Assembly (NCBI RefSeq): GCF_020184175.1
Contig: NC_065532.1
Coordinates: forward strand, 48,070,287-48,134,286
DNA: 64,000 bases
From: Aphis gossypii
Lineage: Eukaryota > Arthropoda > Insecta > Hemiptera > Aphididae
Direction: 5' to 3'
Positions 29,072 through 42,660 of this stretch are shown in pieces. Numbering within the stretch: the first letter of the stretch is position 1; each line of letters opens with the position of its first letter. Below the pieces are notes generated by a model that was given only the letters and a program-made list of their open reading frames with translations, ran no database searches and was not told where the DNA came from. The position numbers and the translations under genes were made by a program.

Positions 29072-30537
29072 CTGCAATTTAAGTTGAGAATATTATCTGT
29101 TAGTTATTACATAATATGTTATTGGTTGCACGTATACAGTATGGCGATGAAATAATTATCGTTTCGGGAGATGAAAATTTAAAATGTTTATCGATGAAAT
29201 AGGTACACAATAGTTTCGATGACGCGTGTGTTATCTGTGTATTTAGCAAACATGTGTACTTAGTCGGTGATTTGGACTAATGAGTCGTTTTTAAGTTTCT
29301 TAGAAAATTGCTAAAGAATAAAGAGGAATAGGATGAAAATGAGGACACGTGGTTATATCGAAGCTTAGTTCATAATAGTATAATACCGACAACGTTTTAT
29401 CGTTTCTTGAAAATGTAATATCACATATATTATAATAAATTCACTTTAGTATAGGCCAGCCAATTTCTAAATCGGCGTTTTTTATTTGTGCGGTTCACTC
29501 GGAAAAGTGATTCGTCTATTTGCATAATACGTCATTCAACTCATCATATTTGATCTTTATCCCCCAAAGCATTATCGTAATATCATGAATACAAATATAT
29601 ATCAGTGCAAATATTTCGAAAAAAAGTTTGTGCATGTATTTATACTTTTTAATAACATGTTATCCACTTATCGCTAAACAAAAAAAAAAGTATTTGTAAA
29701 AAAAGTGAACAGAAATCGAAGAAAAACTGTTGAAATACTTTTTATTTGAGTCTCCAGGGAAATTTTAGACAATTGACATACAATTTATAAATTAAATATT
29801 TTATATTAGAACGATTTTTTAAACTTTAAAAAAAAAAAAACAACGAATACTAAGTAAAATGAAAACCTTATCAAATTAATTATATACATAAATATATATC
29901 ATACAGTGGTTCTGTAGTTTCTTTAACAACTTTTTAAAGTTAATTTACTTACCATTACCAAGAAATGTTTTTTAAGTTATTTACTCATAAAAGAAACATT
30001 TGTACTTTAAAACACTTAAAGTTTATAAAATAAGATATTAATTAATGTTTTGAAATTAAATAAAGCATATAATTTACTATTTTGACACCAAAAAATTTAT
30101 GTGATATTGCTTGACATTATAAATAGAGCTTCTGAACATCAATATATTATTGGCTTAATTATTATTATTGTATCGTATAAGTATGTATTGTATTATACTA
30201 TGTATAAGTATAATATTAACAGTAATTATTTGGTCTGATATTATATCATTTATTTTATTATTATACGATATTTTTATGAACTGTGAAGCAATCAAACGTA
30301 CGTAAAAAAACATAAAATGGAATACAATATAGTAATTGTTCCGTATTTGTTATTTCTAGAATCATTTAATCTATAAGTCTAATTTATTATAATATCAATA
30401 AATTTTCATTTAGAAAAAAATGTCATAAATTATAACTCATGAAACAAATAAACAATAATCATATAGTTTACGTTGAGTTATAATAATCTAACTCAACTAT
30501 TTCCATCACCGGTTAATATATAATTTGGTGTTCTTAC
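29072..30537 (-). other. Intron 2 of the minus-strand cuticle gene
   Basis: This 1466-bp AT-rich intron is bordered by GTAAGA (30537 downward) and TTGCAG (ending 29072). I see no other gene or recognisable element in it. Confidence 0.75.
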
Positions 30538-30618
30538 GTAATAATCAATATCCGGTCGACCTGGATATCTTGACCTCGACAATGATATGCTTACCATTAA
30601 TAATAAGCACGACAGCAC
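30538..30618 (-). CDS. RR-2 cuticular protein, signal-peptide exon
   Basis: This 81-bp, 27-codon exon lies between a strong acceptor (pyrimidine run then TTGCAG, AG at 30620-30619) and a GTAAGA donor starting at 30537. It reads VLSCLLLMVSISLSRSRY then PGRPDIDYY. That is a hydrophobic signal-peptide core followed by the short acidic/tyrosine linker that often precedes VPASYAY in RR-2 proteins. It is phase 0 at both ends, so it joins directly to GTT CCA at 29071 across a 1466-bp intron. An earlier GTAAGC donor after the first eight codons (near 30594) is possible. It is less likely, because the longer version supplies the usual DYY-VPASYAY junction. Confidence 0.8.
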
Positions 30619-30740
30619 CTGCAATTTTTTTTTTTTTAGTTATTATCTTAATATTGTTATACATTTTACATATATTATATATAATATAGTACAGTTTTGT
30701 TCTCGAATGTTATTTTTTTCAAATTGTGAATCTCGTTTAC

Positions 30741-30786
30741 AATAATAATAATAATAATAATAATAATAGCAATATATATATATATA
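30741..30786. repeat. Microsatellite (AAT)n then (AT)n
   Basis: About nine AAT triplets are followed, after a short interruption, by an AT dinucleotide run, in intron 1 of the minus-strand cuticle gene just upstream of its signal-peptide exon. Confidence 0.9.
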
Positions 30787-33700
30787 AGTATATAACGTAT
30801 ACCTTCTCTTAATTTTGAAACATTTTTTTTTTAATAATTGTTTAAATTTTTAAATATGTAATAAAGGAGTTTTTTTTTGAAAATATCTATATAAATAAAT
30901 ACATTTTTTTTCTATAAATTGATATGCACAATGGGTATATACAGTGTAATTATTTATACATACATAAATATAACTGAGTAATTAAATAAAACAGCATTAC
31001 AAAGCTATAAAACTAAAATCATCATCGTAGTGTAATAATCAATAAAATTATCCTAAAAAAAGTATTATATTATGTCTATATTTTATTCTTGCAATAGCCA
31101 AAAGTATTTTCTTTTTCAAGAATCTTAAAAGAGTTAGTAGTTTTAATTTTTAAAATTGTGATTGGGATGAGATTTACAAGTAGGGTCTTAATTAAGGAGG
31201 AAGTAAAATATTTTGTTTACATAATGTTATTGTTTTATCCGAATTCGTAGTTTAAATACAAGTGTATATATTTTTAAGAAATACAATAAAAAAAAACGTT
31301 GACATCTCTTCTTTATAAAATATTGAATGATGCTCAGGTAATTAAATTATAAATTTATATAAAATATTAATAACATATTGTATTGTTTTTAAATTTTAAT
31401 ATCAATATTGAATATTACACATATTAATTTATATTATTAATTAAATTAAGTTTCATTATAAATTTAGTTATTTAAACATATATACACTCGGGCTATAATA
31501 TAGGCAAATATAATTGCACGTAGGTACCTCTATATTTCACCAAAACACATCTGTTAAATAAAATTTAAATTTATTAAGGCGTATAAAATGAATTATACGA
31601 ATGATTTTGGTGAATAAAGTACAGTTTATTATGTTATACTTATTGATTTATCTAACTTACAACTTCAATTTTATAACAATTTTTAATTATTGGATATTAC
31701 ACATAAGTAATAACAATCATGAAATTTTAACATTGTCATTATTAAATGATAATTACTAATATTGAATGAGCAAAAATAAAAATAAAATTAATAATGTAAT
31801 TTTAATGATTGTTCATTTTTATCATAAAAATATGGATAATAATGTGTATACAATTAATATGAGTTTAGATATAGCATATTATAGCGTAGATTTATCATAT
31901 ATAAAATGTGCATTTAAGTAGATACAATAGGTCAATAATATGTACCTACTAAATATAAATAAAATGTTTTATTTATATGATTTTTAATTAAAAAAAAAAA
32001 AAAAACTAATATACTTATAAATTAATTAATTTATTAAAATAATTAAAATACTTTATGATTAACTACACTAGAATTATAGTAAAATTTAATTCTAATACCT
32101 ATACGTAATATCATTGATCTAATATGATAGTGTAAACGATTTTAATTTTAATAACAACGGTGTGCATACAGTATAATTTAAGTGTTTAACCTAATATATA
32201 GTAATACTATTAAAATATAATATCTTATAATTTGTAGGGAAATGGTTTTAATTTTTTGTAAAGAAGGGCGCTGAAAACGATTTTTGTATGATGTATTTTT
32301 ATTTCAATTAAGAAATGACATCAAGATAATATACGGCACGTAAATATTAACAATACAGTAAAGAATTCGTTTGAAACGTCAATGTGGATTTCATTATTTC
32401 TCATTGAAAAAAAAACTTATCGGAACACATCTGCGCTATTTAATCATCTGCTATTCAAAGCATCTAATTAAACAGAAACCAATGTTTAATAACTATCATA
32501 AATTTAACTTACACCGTTTGAAAATTATTCAGTGTACCTACTCGTATTTGCTAAAAGTTACTGTAAAAAAAAAAAAAACAGTAATTTTAGGGGTCTTAAT
32601 AATACATTGTAATTTTTAACGATTTTATGGGAGAAAATGTGTTTAGAAATCGCTTTGACTCACAATAGACTATAGAGTCACAAGGTCGACGAGAATAATT
32701 TATTTTGGGTTAAATTATTAATACTTAATTCTGGTTTAGTTTTTGTTCTGGATTAGGATAGAAGGCCACTCGACAAAAAGAGACAATGTAGAGTGAAAGA
32801 TAATTTTTGAACTAAATTAATATAGACATTTTATGTTAATAATATAATAATACTAGCATTATGTTTCATACGATTAGCGTTATTATTATTATATAAAAAT
32901 ATTTTTTTCACAAAACTGTTGATATGGTTAACAATGTGTTAATCAACCGTATAAATATGTCTATACCTATAATAGTAAGAATAATTTTAAGGGGATTTTT
33001 TAAATGGATATAATATTTAGACGTATAGGAAATTGTATGATAAGCACGTATTATTATAGGTTACAAAAAAATTTGACATACAATTGATAGTAAACGATTA
33101 AAACTACTATCCTTTTTTTTTAATTATTAGTTTTTGATTTTCATATTTTTATATAAGTGAATAATGTTTTAATTTATCTATAAAAATATAAAATATCAGC
33201 TTATAGACAAATATCAAATTTACTACTTACTACTATATAGTTTATTTTAAATACATAATATTATACCTAAATAAATCAAAACCATGAATATTTGCAAATT
33301 ATTTTGTAGGTTTAATTCATAAAAAATGTTATATATAGGTAAGTAGCTAAGAGTTGAAAATTTAATACAAGATTTTCCATAAGTTTAGCTTACAATAATT
33401 ATAAAAGAACCTAAATTTTGGTGTATTCAGGCCATTAAAACATAAACCGCTTTTTTTTTACCAACCACTGGAAATTATATCCTAGGCTAACAAATTATCT
33501 TCGTTCAGAATCGTTTTTCGTATACAATGATACATGTCATTGGATTCAAATTTTACACTCCTATAATATATACCTAATAGTGATCCACGCTGCACCTAAT
33601 GCACAGTAGAGCTGTACCTACTTACTCGCTTTTTTTTAGTTGAACTTATGACCTAATTTATTTTGTTCTCTTTTGTAATCGTATAGTTTTTAATTTATTG

Positions 33701-34492
33701 CTTTTGTAGGTTTCTTAGAATATCTCAATATATTTATTCGCTGTTAATAAAGTAAAAATGAAAATTATTTATTTAGAACTCAAATAGTGTACAAAAAGTT
33801 TTTAACTTGGAGATAACATAGAAGTTGCATATTATTTATTGTATAGTGTAAATTCAAAACAAAATAATTCATGCGCAATTAAAAACAAAATCATGAATTC
33901 AAAAACATTTATCACAGTTAAATGGTATAATAATTATTCATATGCAACATTTATGTAAGTATAATATATATAAATGTTTTAACACAAATGTTAGATAATA
34001 AAATCGCAGTAGATATTACCAGTGTAGGTATGTAGCATGCAAAATAGTAGAGAATGATGTTACTAAAATCGTTTTTACACAGACATACACCGGTAGTTGT
34101 TGATAATTACAATATTAGTATTTTTTAAATGTTAACCTCGCTTAAATCATGGTTTGTGCTATTAGTACATATTAAGAAAGTTATTAATATTATTGCACGT
34201 AATAGTGAATTGATATACGATAATCCAAATTTATAACGTTTAATATCCATACGCCCTACTTTCGTTAATATTGACGCGTATATTAAACCTAGAACAAAAA
34301 AGTTTTTCACGGTGATATTTTAAATTTTGAAAATAAAATTTAAAAATGAAAAATATGAAATATATTTTTTATTAAAAGTGTAGTACACTCATATTTTTTT
34401 TTTTTTTTTTAAAGGAAGATAATTTTTAATTTATATTTTTTAATATTATTTAAAGATTGTCAAATGTAATACTGTTTAAATGTGTGTTCCAG

Positions 34493-34608
34493 ATATCCAT
34501 CGAGAACTTATGGATTTCCAAAATATCTCAGCCGTATTAATAATAGACGTAGATAATTACTTTTACAATTTAGAAACAATGCAAAGGAAAATTGGTATCT
34601 ATCACTAA
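34493..34608 (+). CDS. Candidate terminal exon of an unrecognised gene
   Basis: Acceptor TGTTCCAG (AG at 34491-34492) opens a frame that needs one base from the previous exon and codes 37 residues to TAA at 34606-34608: IHRELMDFQNISAVLIIDVD then NYFYNLETMQRKIGIYH. The codon pattern is moderately coding-like and local GC is raised. Joined to the exon at 25491-25533, the junction codon would be GAT, giving a small secreted protein of about 52 residues. The join is speculative, and the exon lies inside the probable intron 1 of the opposite-strand cuticle gene. Confidence 0.25.
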
Positions 34609-34687
34609 ACGACGTCTTATCCAATTAGACGATTTATTTAAGACAAGTATCGACACTCGACAGCTATTTCCAAAGTGGTTTTATGAG

Positions 34688-34720
34688 ATAAAAAGGCGAA
34701 GAGGAGATACATTACAACAG
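34688..34720 (+). promoter_or_regulatory. TATA-like and initiator-like pair
   Basis: ATAAAAAGGCG (from 34688) is followed about 30 bp later by ACAGTA with a putative +1 at 34719, the classic core-promoter spacing. No coding exon was found directly downstream, so it may be fortuitous or may drive a transcript with a non-coding first exon. Confidence 0.2.
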
Positions 34721-36096
34721 TAAATTCCACGATAGTTTATTGTGTTTCAATAAATAAAACAAACGTATTACAACATAATACATTTGTTATTAAGTACATA
34801 GAACTTTATTTATGTGTTTGATTATTTATTTTATTCTATATCTATAACTATATCTCTAAGACTCTAATTAATTATAAAAAGCAAAATAATTGTGATTTAT
34901 AGTTTTAATTATTAAGTCAATATTCATTTAATAATTAATATTAATTATTGTGCAAGTCACCAAACACCGGTAAATGTTTGAATTGTGAGGTATTTGTTAA
35001 CATTGGTAAAATTCACCAAAATAATTGGTAATAAATATCAAAAATCACAAGTGACTGTCAATACTCACTGTTATAAGCATTATCTAGGTACATCTTAATG
35101 TGTTAAAAATGTAATATCATCTAATATTATTTTAATTAATAATAATTTAATTTGACACTACATGGGACCATAACATTCCTGGATTAACAAATACGCTGGC
35201 TTGTCAAAAAAAAAAAATTTAATTTAAGAAAAGCCATATAATAAAATATGTATTTATCTAAAATACAATAAGTTTAAAGATAATGCTAGCGATATTATTT
35301 GGACTATTAATTTACTTTGAGTTATAACTTAAGTTTACACGTGGAACGCATTTACAAACAACAGCACAACATTCAAAAATAAAATCAAAACAACCGGTGA
35401 ATAAAAATGGGGAGTTACTGAATAGGTACTGAATTTGTTAGTATGTCCCGTGATTTTCGTCTATAGAGTACTTTACTGAATATCCAGTATAATTGATTCA
35501 TATTTAATATTAATATTCATATTTTTAATACCATATAGCATTTTGAAAAAAGAAAAAAATGTTAGATATTGGCATATTGCAGATATTTTATAATATACAT
35601 ACTTATATTATGAAGTTATATTTATGTTATCAATTAATGTTTCATTTACTAAAACTTTTAATTATTTACATTTAGTAAAAAGTTTTTAATAAAATCCCAA
35701 ATATAATTGTAACTTCTTTAAATTAAATTATTCCTTAATTTAGTTTGATGATAAAGGTGACATTACTAAAAAGCTTTAAACATATTTTAATACAGCACAG
35801 TATTGTGTTGAATAATATGATTTATACACGAAATTATAAATGAAATTTAGTATACTTAATAATTATAATATAAAATACTTAAAAACACTTAATATTAAAA
35901 ACATAAAATAACAGGTAACTTCATTTATTTTTTTTTTAAACGAATTTTATTTTACGTATTAATAATAAAATGTTAATTTATTAGAAATCTAATAATATCT
36001 ATTAGCGTCTTGTTATTACTGTTCTACATATATGTTATGTAACAATATGAGTAAAAAATATAATAATTATAATTTATATATATATATATGACTTAC

Positions 36097-36114
36097 TCGT
36101 AATACAGATCTCAT
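36097..36114 (-). CDS. Tentative first coding exon of the minus-strand RR-2 gene
   Basis: Six codons (MRSVLR) run from an ATG at 36114 to a GTAAGT donor beginning at 36096, in phase 0 as the next exon requires. A TCAGTC initiator-like motif sits 27 bp upstream of the ATG, giving the short leader common in insect cuticle genes. Joining gives MRSVLR then VLSCLLLMVSIS, a sound signal peptide, across a first intron of 5478 bp that resembles the 4281-bp first intron of the plus-strand gene. The rival is a four-codon ATG-GTGAGT unit near 35065-35076. That one has no initiator motif. Confidence 0.4.
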
Positions 36115-36137
36115 TATTTATATATATACTATTTACC

Positions 36138-36143
36138 GACTGA
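36138..36143 (-). promoter_or_regulatory. Initiator-like motif, possible start site of the minus-strand cuticle gene
   Basis: The minus strand reads TCAGTC, with the putative +1 A at 36141. This matches the arthropod initiator consensus TCAGT. The region about 30 bp upstream is AT-only but has no canonical TATA box. The call depends on the tentative first exon. Confidence 0.3.
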
Positions 36144-39100
36144 AAGTATTAACTATTAATTATTAATTATTAAACACACACGCAAATACACACACAAACG
36201 TTTTACTACGACTATGTTCCATTAAGTCCGGCGAGTACTAACCATAAAACGATACAAACGGTATTTTTACATGTGTATGTAGTATTTATATATTCTGTTT
36301 ACATATTATTATGCAGTTTACAATAATTTAATATTGTGTCAAAAAAAACTTATGGAAGTCGAATATCATAATATTACGATCCCATGGTGAACAATCGAAC
36401 AAGAGATACAAGGTTGACCCATGGGAACTAGAATAACCCAAGTTTCCAACACTTTACGTGACATGATGTAATCCACATTATTGTACCATTTTGCATAATA
36501 TATATGTATGTTCATGTGTTTATTTTTTGTTTCCGATGTTATGTGGAAATCATTAACAGGTTAATTGATGGCAATAAGTTCACGAGTAAAATATATTTAA
36601 CAGTTTCAAAACATACCGACTTCTATTTACATGACGTGTGAAACTATCATACATTATTATTATATGATATTTATGTAGACTCCATAGTTTATACTCTTTA
36701 TAGGGTTTCATAATAAGAGGAGTTTATATGATGTATATTTTTTTAAACCTTCCCTTGTCACATAAAAATCCACTCGTGATTATTTTTATGATGCACCTTG
36801 CAGTTTTTTTATCAACTTTTATTTAGGCTACCTAACTACCATGTATAAGCATTGAACAATAAGCTTAATTGATAGATATTATATACTATTAGATACAATA
36901 ATGACAAGAAGTATCTACTAAGTAAAAAAAATACCATTCAGAGGAAATATTTAATGGTGAAACAGTTATACTTATATATTACAAATGTATTTTATTATTA
37001 TTGTTATTACTATTACTTCCAGTGAATTTTAATGTACTTTAATACTATCCAATAGTTTTGTACTTTGTACAGAATAAGCTTCAAGTAGGTGTTTTATATA
37101 GGTAATAATAGTTTATGAATTAATTTTAGTTTCATTTTAAAATAAATAAATACTTATAGTCTATGATACAAGACTGCAAACTACAGTGTAGCAGCATGAC
37201 GCACGTAGATATTTTAGTAGGTAGGTACTAACATATTACAATAAATATATTATATTATTTAAAGCAGCACCAGGAGACTTTAATAAAATGTATGATTCTA
37301 TACTTCTGTTATAGTTTAAAATAATATGAGCTGTATAAAAAGAAAAAAATCAGTGGAATTTGTCACAGTAATGCACAGCTCTTGTAATGCTATAATATAA
37401 CAACAAATAAAATAATATAATTATTGTAGCATGCAATATAAGTATAGTGTATACAACAGATTAAAGAATATTTTTGAAATTCATAGTTTGACATATAGGT
37501 GTACTTAATTCTTAGTGGCACCATGGGGAATTTATTTTTATCTTTAAGGACAATGCTTGTCTATTAATTTGACATCATATTATATCATGTTACGCATTAT
37601 TATATGATTCCTCAAATTTTTATACTTTTTGAGTATTTCTACACATATTCAAATTTCAAACATCATAGTATTATTATTTACCAATACATACCTATATTAT
37701 TATATTATTACTGTGATTTTTTATTTTTTTATTTTATTTTGATTAGGTGCATTAAATAACAATTTCTAAAAATAATTATAGATAGGTACAAAATAGATAG
37801 TGTATAAAAAAACAGAGATATTTAAAATGTTTTTTTTTTTTTTAATATGTTTAATATACAATGTATATTATTTTTTTTAAAGTAGGTACCTATATACTAT
37901 ATAATATGTATCTTTTATTGTAAATTGTAAGTATATAATATAGTGATCGAGAAGTTTCTAATGACCAATACTCATTCGTTGTTACACACAATAAAATCAT
38001 GCATTTTTCGTATAATTAGTCATCATTATACTTTTTTGAATTAAAACTTGTTTACCTTTGTATTTCTCTTTTGTATACGTAAGAATTGTTTCTTCTTAAA
38101 AACCAGGAAGTTTCCAACTAGGTACTTTCATACAGTATATATATTATATATATTTTCAACAAACTTTTTTACTATATATATGAGATTTACATTGAACATT
38201 TATGTAGTGTCTTTTATTCTTATAGTAGCACGTCATTATTTATTTTTGGACAACAAAATTTATTTGTTTTTACATACCTATTTGTTATTAGTATTTATAC
38301 AATGGGACGAGGCAATATAATAGCATTAATATTCGTGAAATATAAAATAAATAGGTAATTTTTTATTTCGCCAAAAAAAAAATTATATTTTGAGATCAAA
38401 GAATATTTAGTAGATCCGATGTGGCATTTTATTTTTTAATATAAGTAATACTATTGAAAAATATATTAAAAATTCGAGAAAAAAAACCAAGGAAACTCTT
38501 GAAAATTGTAGTTCAAGTTCCCAGAAAAATATTTGAATAGAACTTGAAATATCAAATAGAACTTTGAACCCAATATTTCACCGACATTTTTTAGTTGATA
38601 TGAAATTCACAGCAGTAACAAAGATTGATTTTATAAGGTAATTCAGGATTTACGATTAAAACATAGTAATATATCGTTATACATCATTTATAGTAACAGA
38701 TCGGCGTATAAATACGATGCTAAATTTAAAAAAACAACATTGTTATTCACTATTAAAAAAAAATAATAAGAACTGTTATTATCATAAAATTGATTTACAC
38801 TATCTCTAATATTTTTCACATGTAAAATTTAACTACTATATTTAATATATTTATTTCAGGCGTGTTATTAGAAGTTAATACGTAGGTACCTATTTTATAA
38901 AATAGCTAGTCATAATGTACCTACTCTTGAAATTGAAATTAATTGTTATATTGTCTTACAAAATTTTAATGTTATCAATAATTCTTATGCAATTACAAAT
39001 ATATATTTTCAATGTTGTTTATAGTTAATTTTGTTACATAAAATCATAAACAAATAATAATAATTGTGCTATTTAAACATATTATACAATATACTGTAGT

Positions 39101-42100
39101 ATTTACTCGTGTTCTAACTTCTAATACATATTAATTTAATTCTGTAAATATGTTTTATTCACAAATACTTCAGATTTGTAAAAATAATTTTAAAATATTA
39201 TTTAAACTTAAAAATATTTAAAAAACGACGTAAGAAAATATTAAAAATATATCTCTAGTTCTATTACTGCAATGAAACATGTTAACACTAATACATTCCT
39301 AAGATATCTCATTATGATATTTATGTTTAACTAAACAGGTTAGAGTATATATATGCTTTAAACAATGAACCTGACTTCAATTAACCCAATATAAATAACA
39401 ATTAGTCAAATTAAATATTTATTGCATAAGTATTAAGTCATAACAATATTAATGCTTTTGCGTTAATTTTAACACATCGGCTTCAATCACTCCTTTCTGA
39501 TTAGTTTTAAAGGGTTGTGTATTTGTGTTAAATATGTAGATTTTAACGCTATAAATATTGTATTACCACTGTTAGTATAACATGATACTTTTACAGGGAT
39601 ATATAATATTCAAAAATAAGAAATGCTAAATTAATCGACAATGTAAAAATATACTGTGTCGTCTTAACATGGAATTGTGTTACTAACAGCACTAATTAAA
39701 TAATAAAACCATTTTATTAAATAATGAAGATTGTCTATGAAACCCTTAAAACCACCTACATAGTAATGGTTTTTAGTTAATATCATAAATTTATAAATAT
39801 TTTTTTAATTGGTACTTCGTACATTTATGGTTGACGTGTTGTACTAAATGTTTCTTTCTTAAAACGGTTTGATATAAAACTACAAAATTTTGTTATTTGT
39901 TGTTTATAGATTAGGCAGTTTTAATCTATGGTGAAACACTAACTAGTTAGATATTAGCTTTTAATAAATGATAATTTGCGATTCATACGAATTTAACAGT
40001 TAAAATTTATTTTCATATTGTATTAAACATTTAAATTAATAAGACATAGGTAACAACTGAACAGTTCTTCCACATTAAGAATACCTTTTTTGATCTCATG
40101 TGTTATCGATTACTAGGTAGGTATAGTTAGAAACCATAAAAATATATTATATAAACATGTCTTGTAATATTATTTTAATACTATTTTTACATTTCTTTAA
40201 CAACCGTACAGAATTCGGATGTAACTATTTTGGGCAATAATCATCGTGTATATCGAATAATATGAATAATATATCAATTGTAACAATATAATATGTTATG
40301 GCATTTATTGTTTGTGATTTTTTCAATTGTATTTAATCGTGGACAGAAAATCACAAACGTATTGAATCGTAATCTTGTTTTATAATGCACCGCTATTATA
40401 CAACATAGTCTAAATACGTGACTGGGTAACCAGTAAAACTTCTATTGTCGCATGATTTTACACTTAATTGTGACGTTGACTTTAAACGTGAGAGAATTTC
40501 AAGATGAGTTACCTACAGGAAATAGAAATTTTAACAAAAGTACGTCAGTTCTAGTCAACCAAATTTTTTGAATTTTTAATGTATGATATTACATAAATTA
40601 TATATTAATTATTTTCTATATATTCTTAATATTTAAACTGTGTAAAAAATATTGATTGGTCTGATAATAATTAATGACTAATTAATATCCAAGGTTATAC
40701 CAATAATGATTAAAGTAAATATTTATAAAACAAAACATTTTTATAAGAAGCTAAAACGTGGCAATTTAAAGATATATTTTATCACAGTATTAATGAAGAT
40801 AAGATCGATCAATACTAACTTTGTAAATAAGTTTAATGATAATATAATGAATAAATTACATTGAAAAAAGAAAAAATATTACAAAGAGAAAAAACTTAAA
40901 AGAAAAAAACTTTTAACAAACAAAGCATTATAATAATAAAACAAAAGGCTAACAAATTAAGTGTTTAAACAGTTGACCAATATTTAGATCGGCGATTAGA
41001 AATTAGAACTGTTTAGTATGAGTTTACCATACGGCACAATCTAAAATTGACAATAAATGAACTATTTTTCAAATAGTGTTGTATTTTGTCTATCGTTTCG
41101 CTATACCGTAAGATCGTTTGAATCCAAAGTTAAAAAATATTACTACCCCTTAGAATTGTAAACTAAGTACAATTTAATTGAATATAATATCGGCAATCTA
41201 CGTATAGCTGTTGAAAATTATTAGTGAAGAAATAACTCTAATCAAAATTATAATTTATTCGATTTTATGGTACCTGCATGAATATATTAAAAATGTTCGT
41301 ATATTACATTGTTTTGTTGTTTTATAAATTTATAATATAGTATTCTTTTGGTTTTTATACTTATCAGCGCATAGTAAAATAATCGGCGATGTTTGTATAT
41401 GTACGAGTATATTGTATTCATGTAAGCGATCCACTGCTAAGTTTATCTCACTTATGTTTCAGAAATTTGGTATATTTAAAAGTAATCCTATACACGAAGA
41501 TGTATATACTTTGAAGTTATTTTTTTTAATTTTACATTTAAAAAAAAAGGTCACAAGAAATAAATATTTATTTTTTTGTTTATATCTTTTCAGGGTTAAA
41601 ATTGAATATAATTTAGACCTGTATTTTATTACATGACCAAACAACTCAACGAATGTGTTAAAACATGTGAAGCTTACACTTAAACGGAGTATAAAATATA
41701 AATCGGAATAAATCAACTTTCATATGTTACATGAAATGCTGTGCAGAATCAGCAAGTAGTAAAATAAGCTCAGCATATTGTAACGAATACGGTTATATTT
41801 AAGGCGTTATGACATAGGCAATTTTGCCGCTTGTAGCGAGCTGATGTACAGTGTTTAGGTACATATGCGAGAGAGGAAAATTATTCATTAAGTTATGTTA
41901 GCAGTCACACGAAATTAGTCTGAAGAAACAAAAGCAATTATTTTGAACAAAGAAATATTCAATAATCATCTGACGAAAATGTATTATTGAAAGTGATTTA
42001 GACGCTTTTGATTTTAAATAATATGATAAAGTGTATAAAAAATTAATCGATTTGGCAACAAGACTTTATTACCTGTCCATCATAATGTACAACTATTGTT

Positions 42101-42586
42101 TCACTACATTTTATTTAGTAACCATTTGCCATTGATAAATGATAATGTTTATAATTTATTACTTTTCGGGATATTTATAATATCGTAAGACAAAAAAAAA
42201 CAAATCCTTCAACTGCAGATATGTAAAATAACAATTCAGCATAAATAACTTGTTTGAAAATTACGATTCGAGATCACCGAATTCTATAACTCGTTTCAAG
42301 TCAGATATTTTCGGGCTAGTTTCTTCCGTTATGATATTAAAAAAGAGTCGATAATTTATTTAAATATAATTATATAATATAAATTTAAATATAATTCACA
42401 CCGAAAACTAATATTAAATCAATGAAAAGGGGGATAAACTATTTAAAAAGTTGAAGTAATCCAACAATTTTAATTTTTTATTTTATTCGTTAATAATTTT
42501 GTAATCAACTTAAGAACTAAATTAAATAGTTTAATTAACTTTTAAATTATGTACCTTTTTCAGTTGATTTGAAAATAGATTATCCA

Positions 42587-42660
42587 TTAACACGTTGATG
42601 GACACGCCATGGCATAAAATTCTGTGTTTTGATGTTGCCGGTAGCCGGTGCATGACTGCA
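42587..42660. mobile_element. Possible piggyBac-type end
   Basis: TTAA at 42587-42590 is followed by CACGTTGATGGACACGCC, reminiscent of piggyBac-like termini, which insert at TTAA. No matching opposite end was located, so the call is weak. Confidence 0.15.

Larger units (their letters stand above)
30619..36096 (-). other. Probable intron 1 of the minus-strand cuticle gene
   Basis: About 5.5 kb of AT-rich sequence between the tentative first exon and the signal-peptide exon. It contains the triplet/dinucleotide microsatellite at 30741-30786. It also holds a plus-strand candidate exon at 34493-34608 and a TATA/initiator pair at 34688-34720, listed separately. Otherwise I see nothing coding. 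Confidence 0.4.

Noticed and set aside
28970..29155. 61-codon plus-strand frame over the minus-strand cuticle exon
   Set aside because: Antisense shadow of the RR-2 domain exon.
35065..35076. ATG plus four codons before GTGAGT on the minus strand
   Set aside because: Phase-compatible alternative first exon for the minus-strand cuticle gene, but it lacks an initiator motif; 36097-36114 preferred.
41412..41716. Overlapping 74- and 85-codon frames on opposite strands
   Set aside because: Lys/Phe-rich products of AT-rich DNA; expected by chance at this length.
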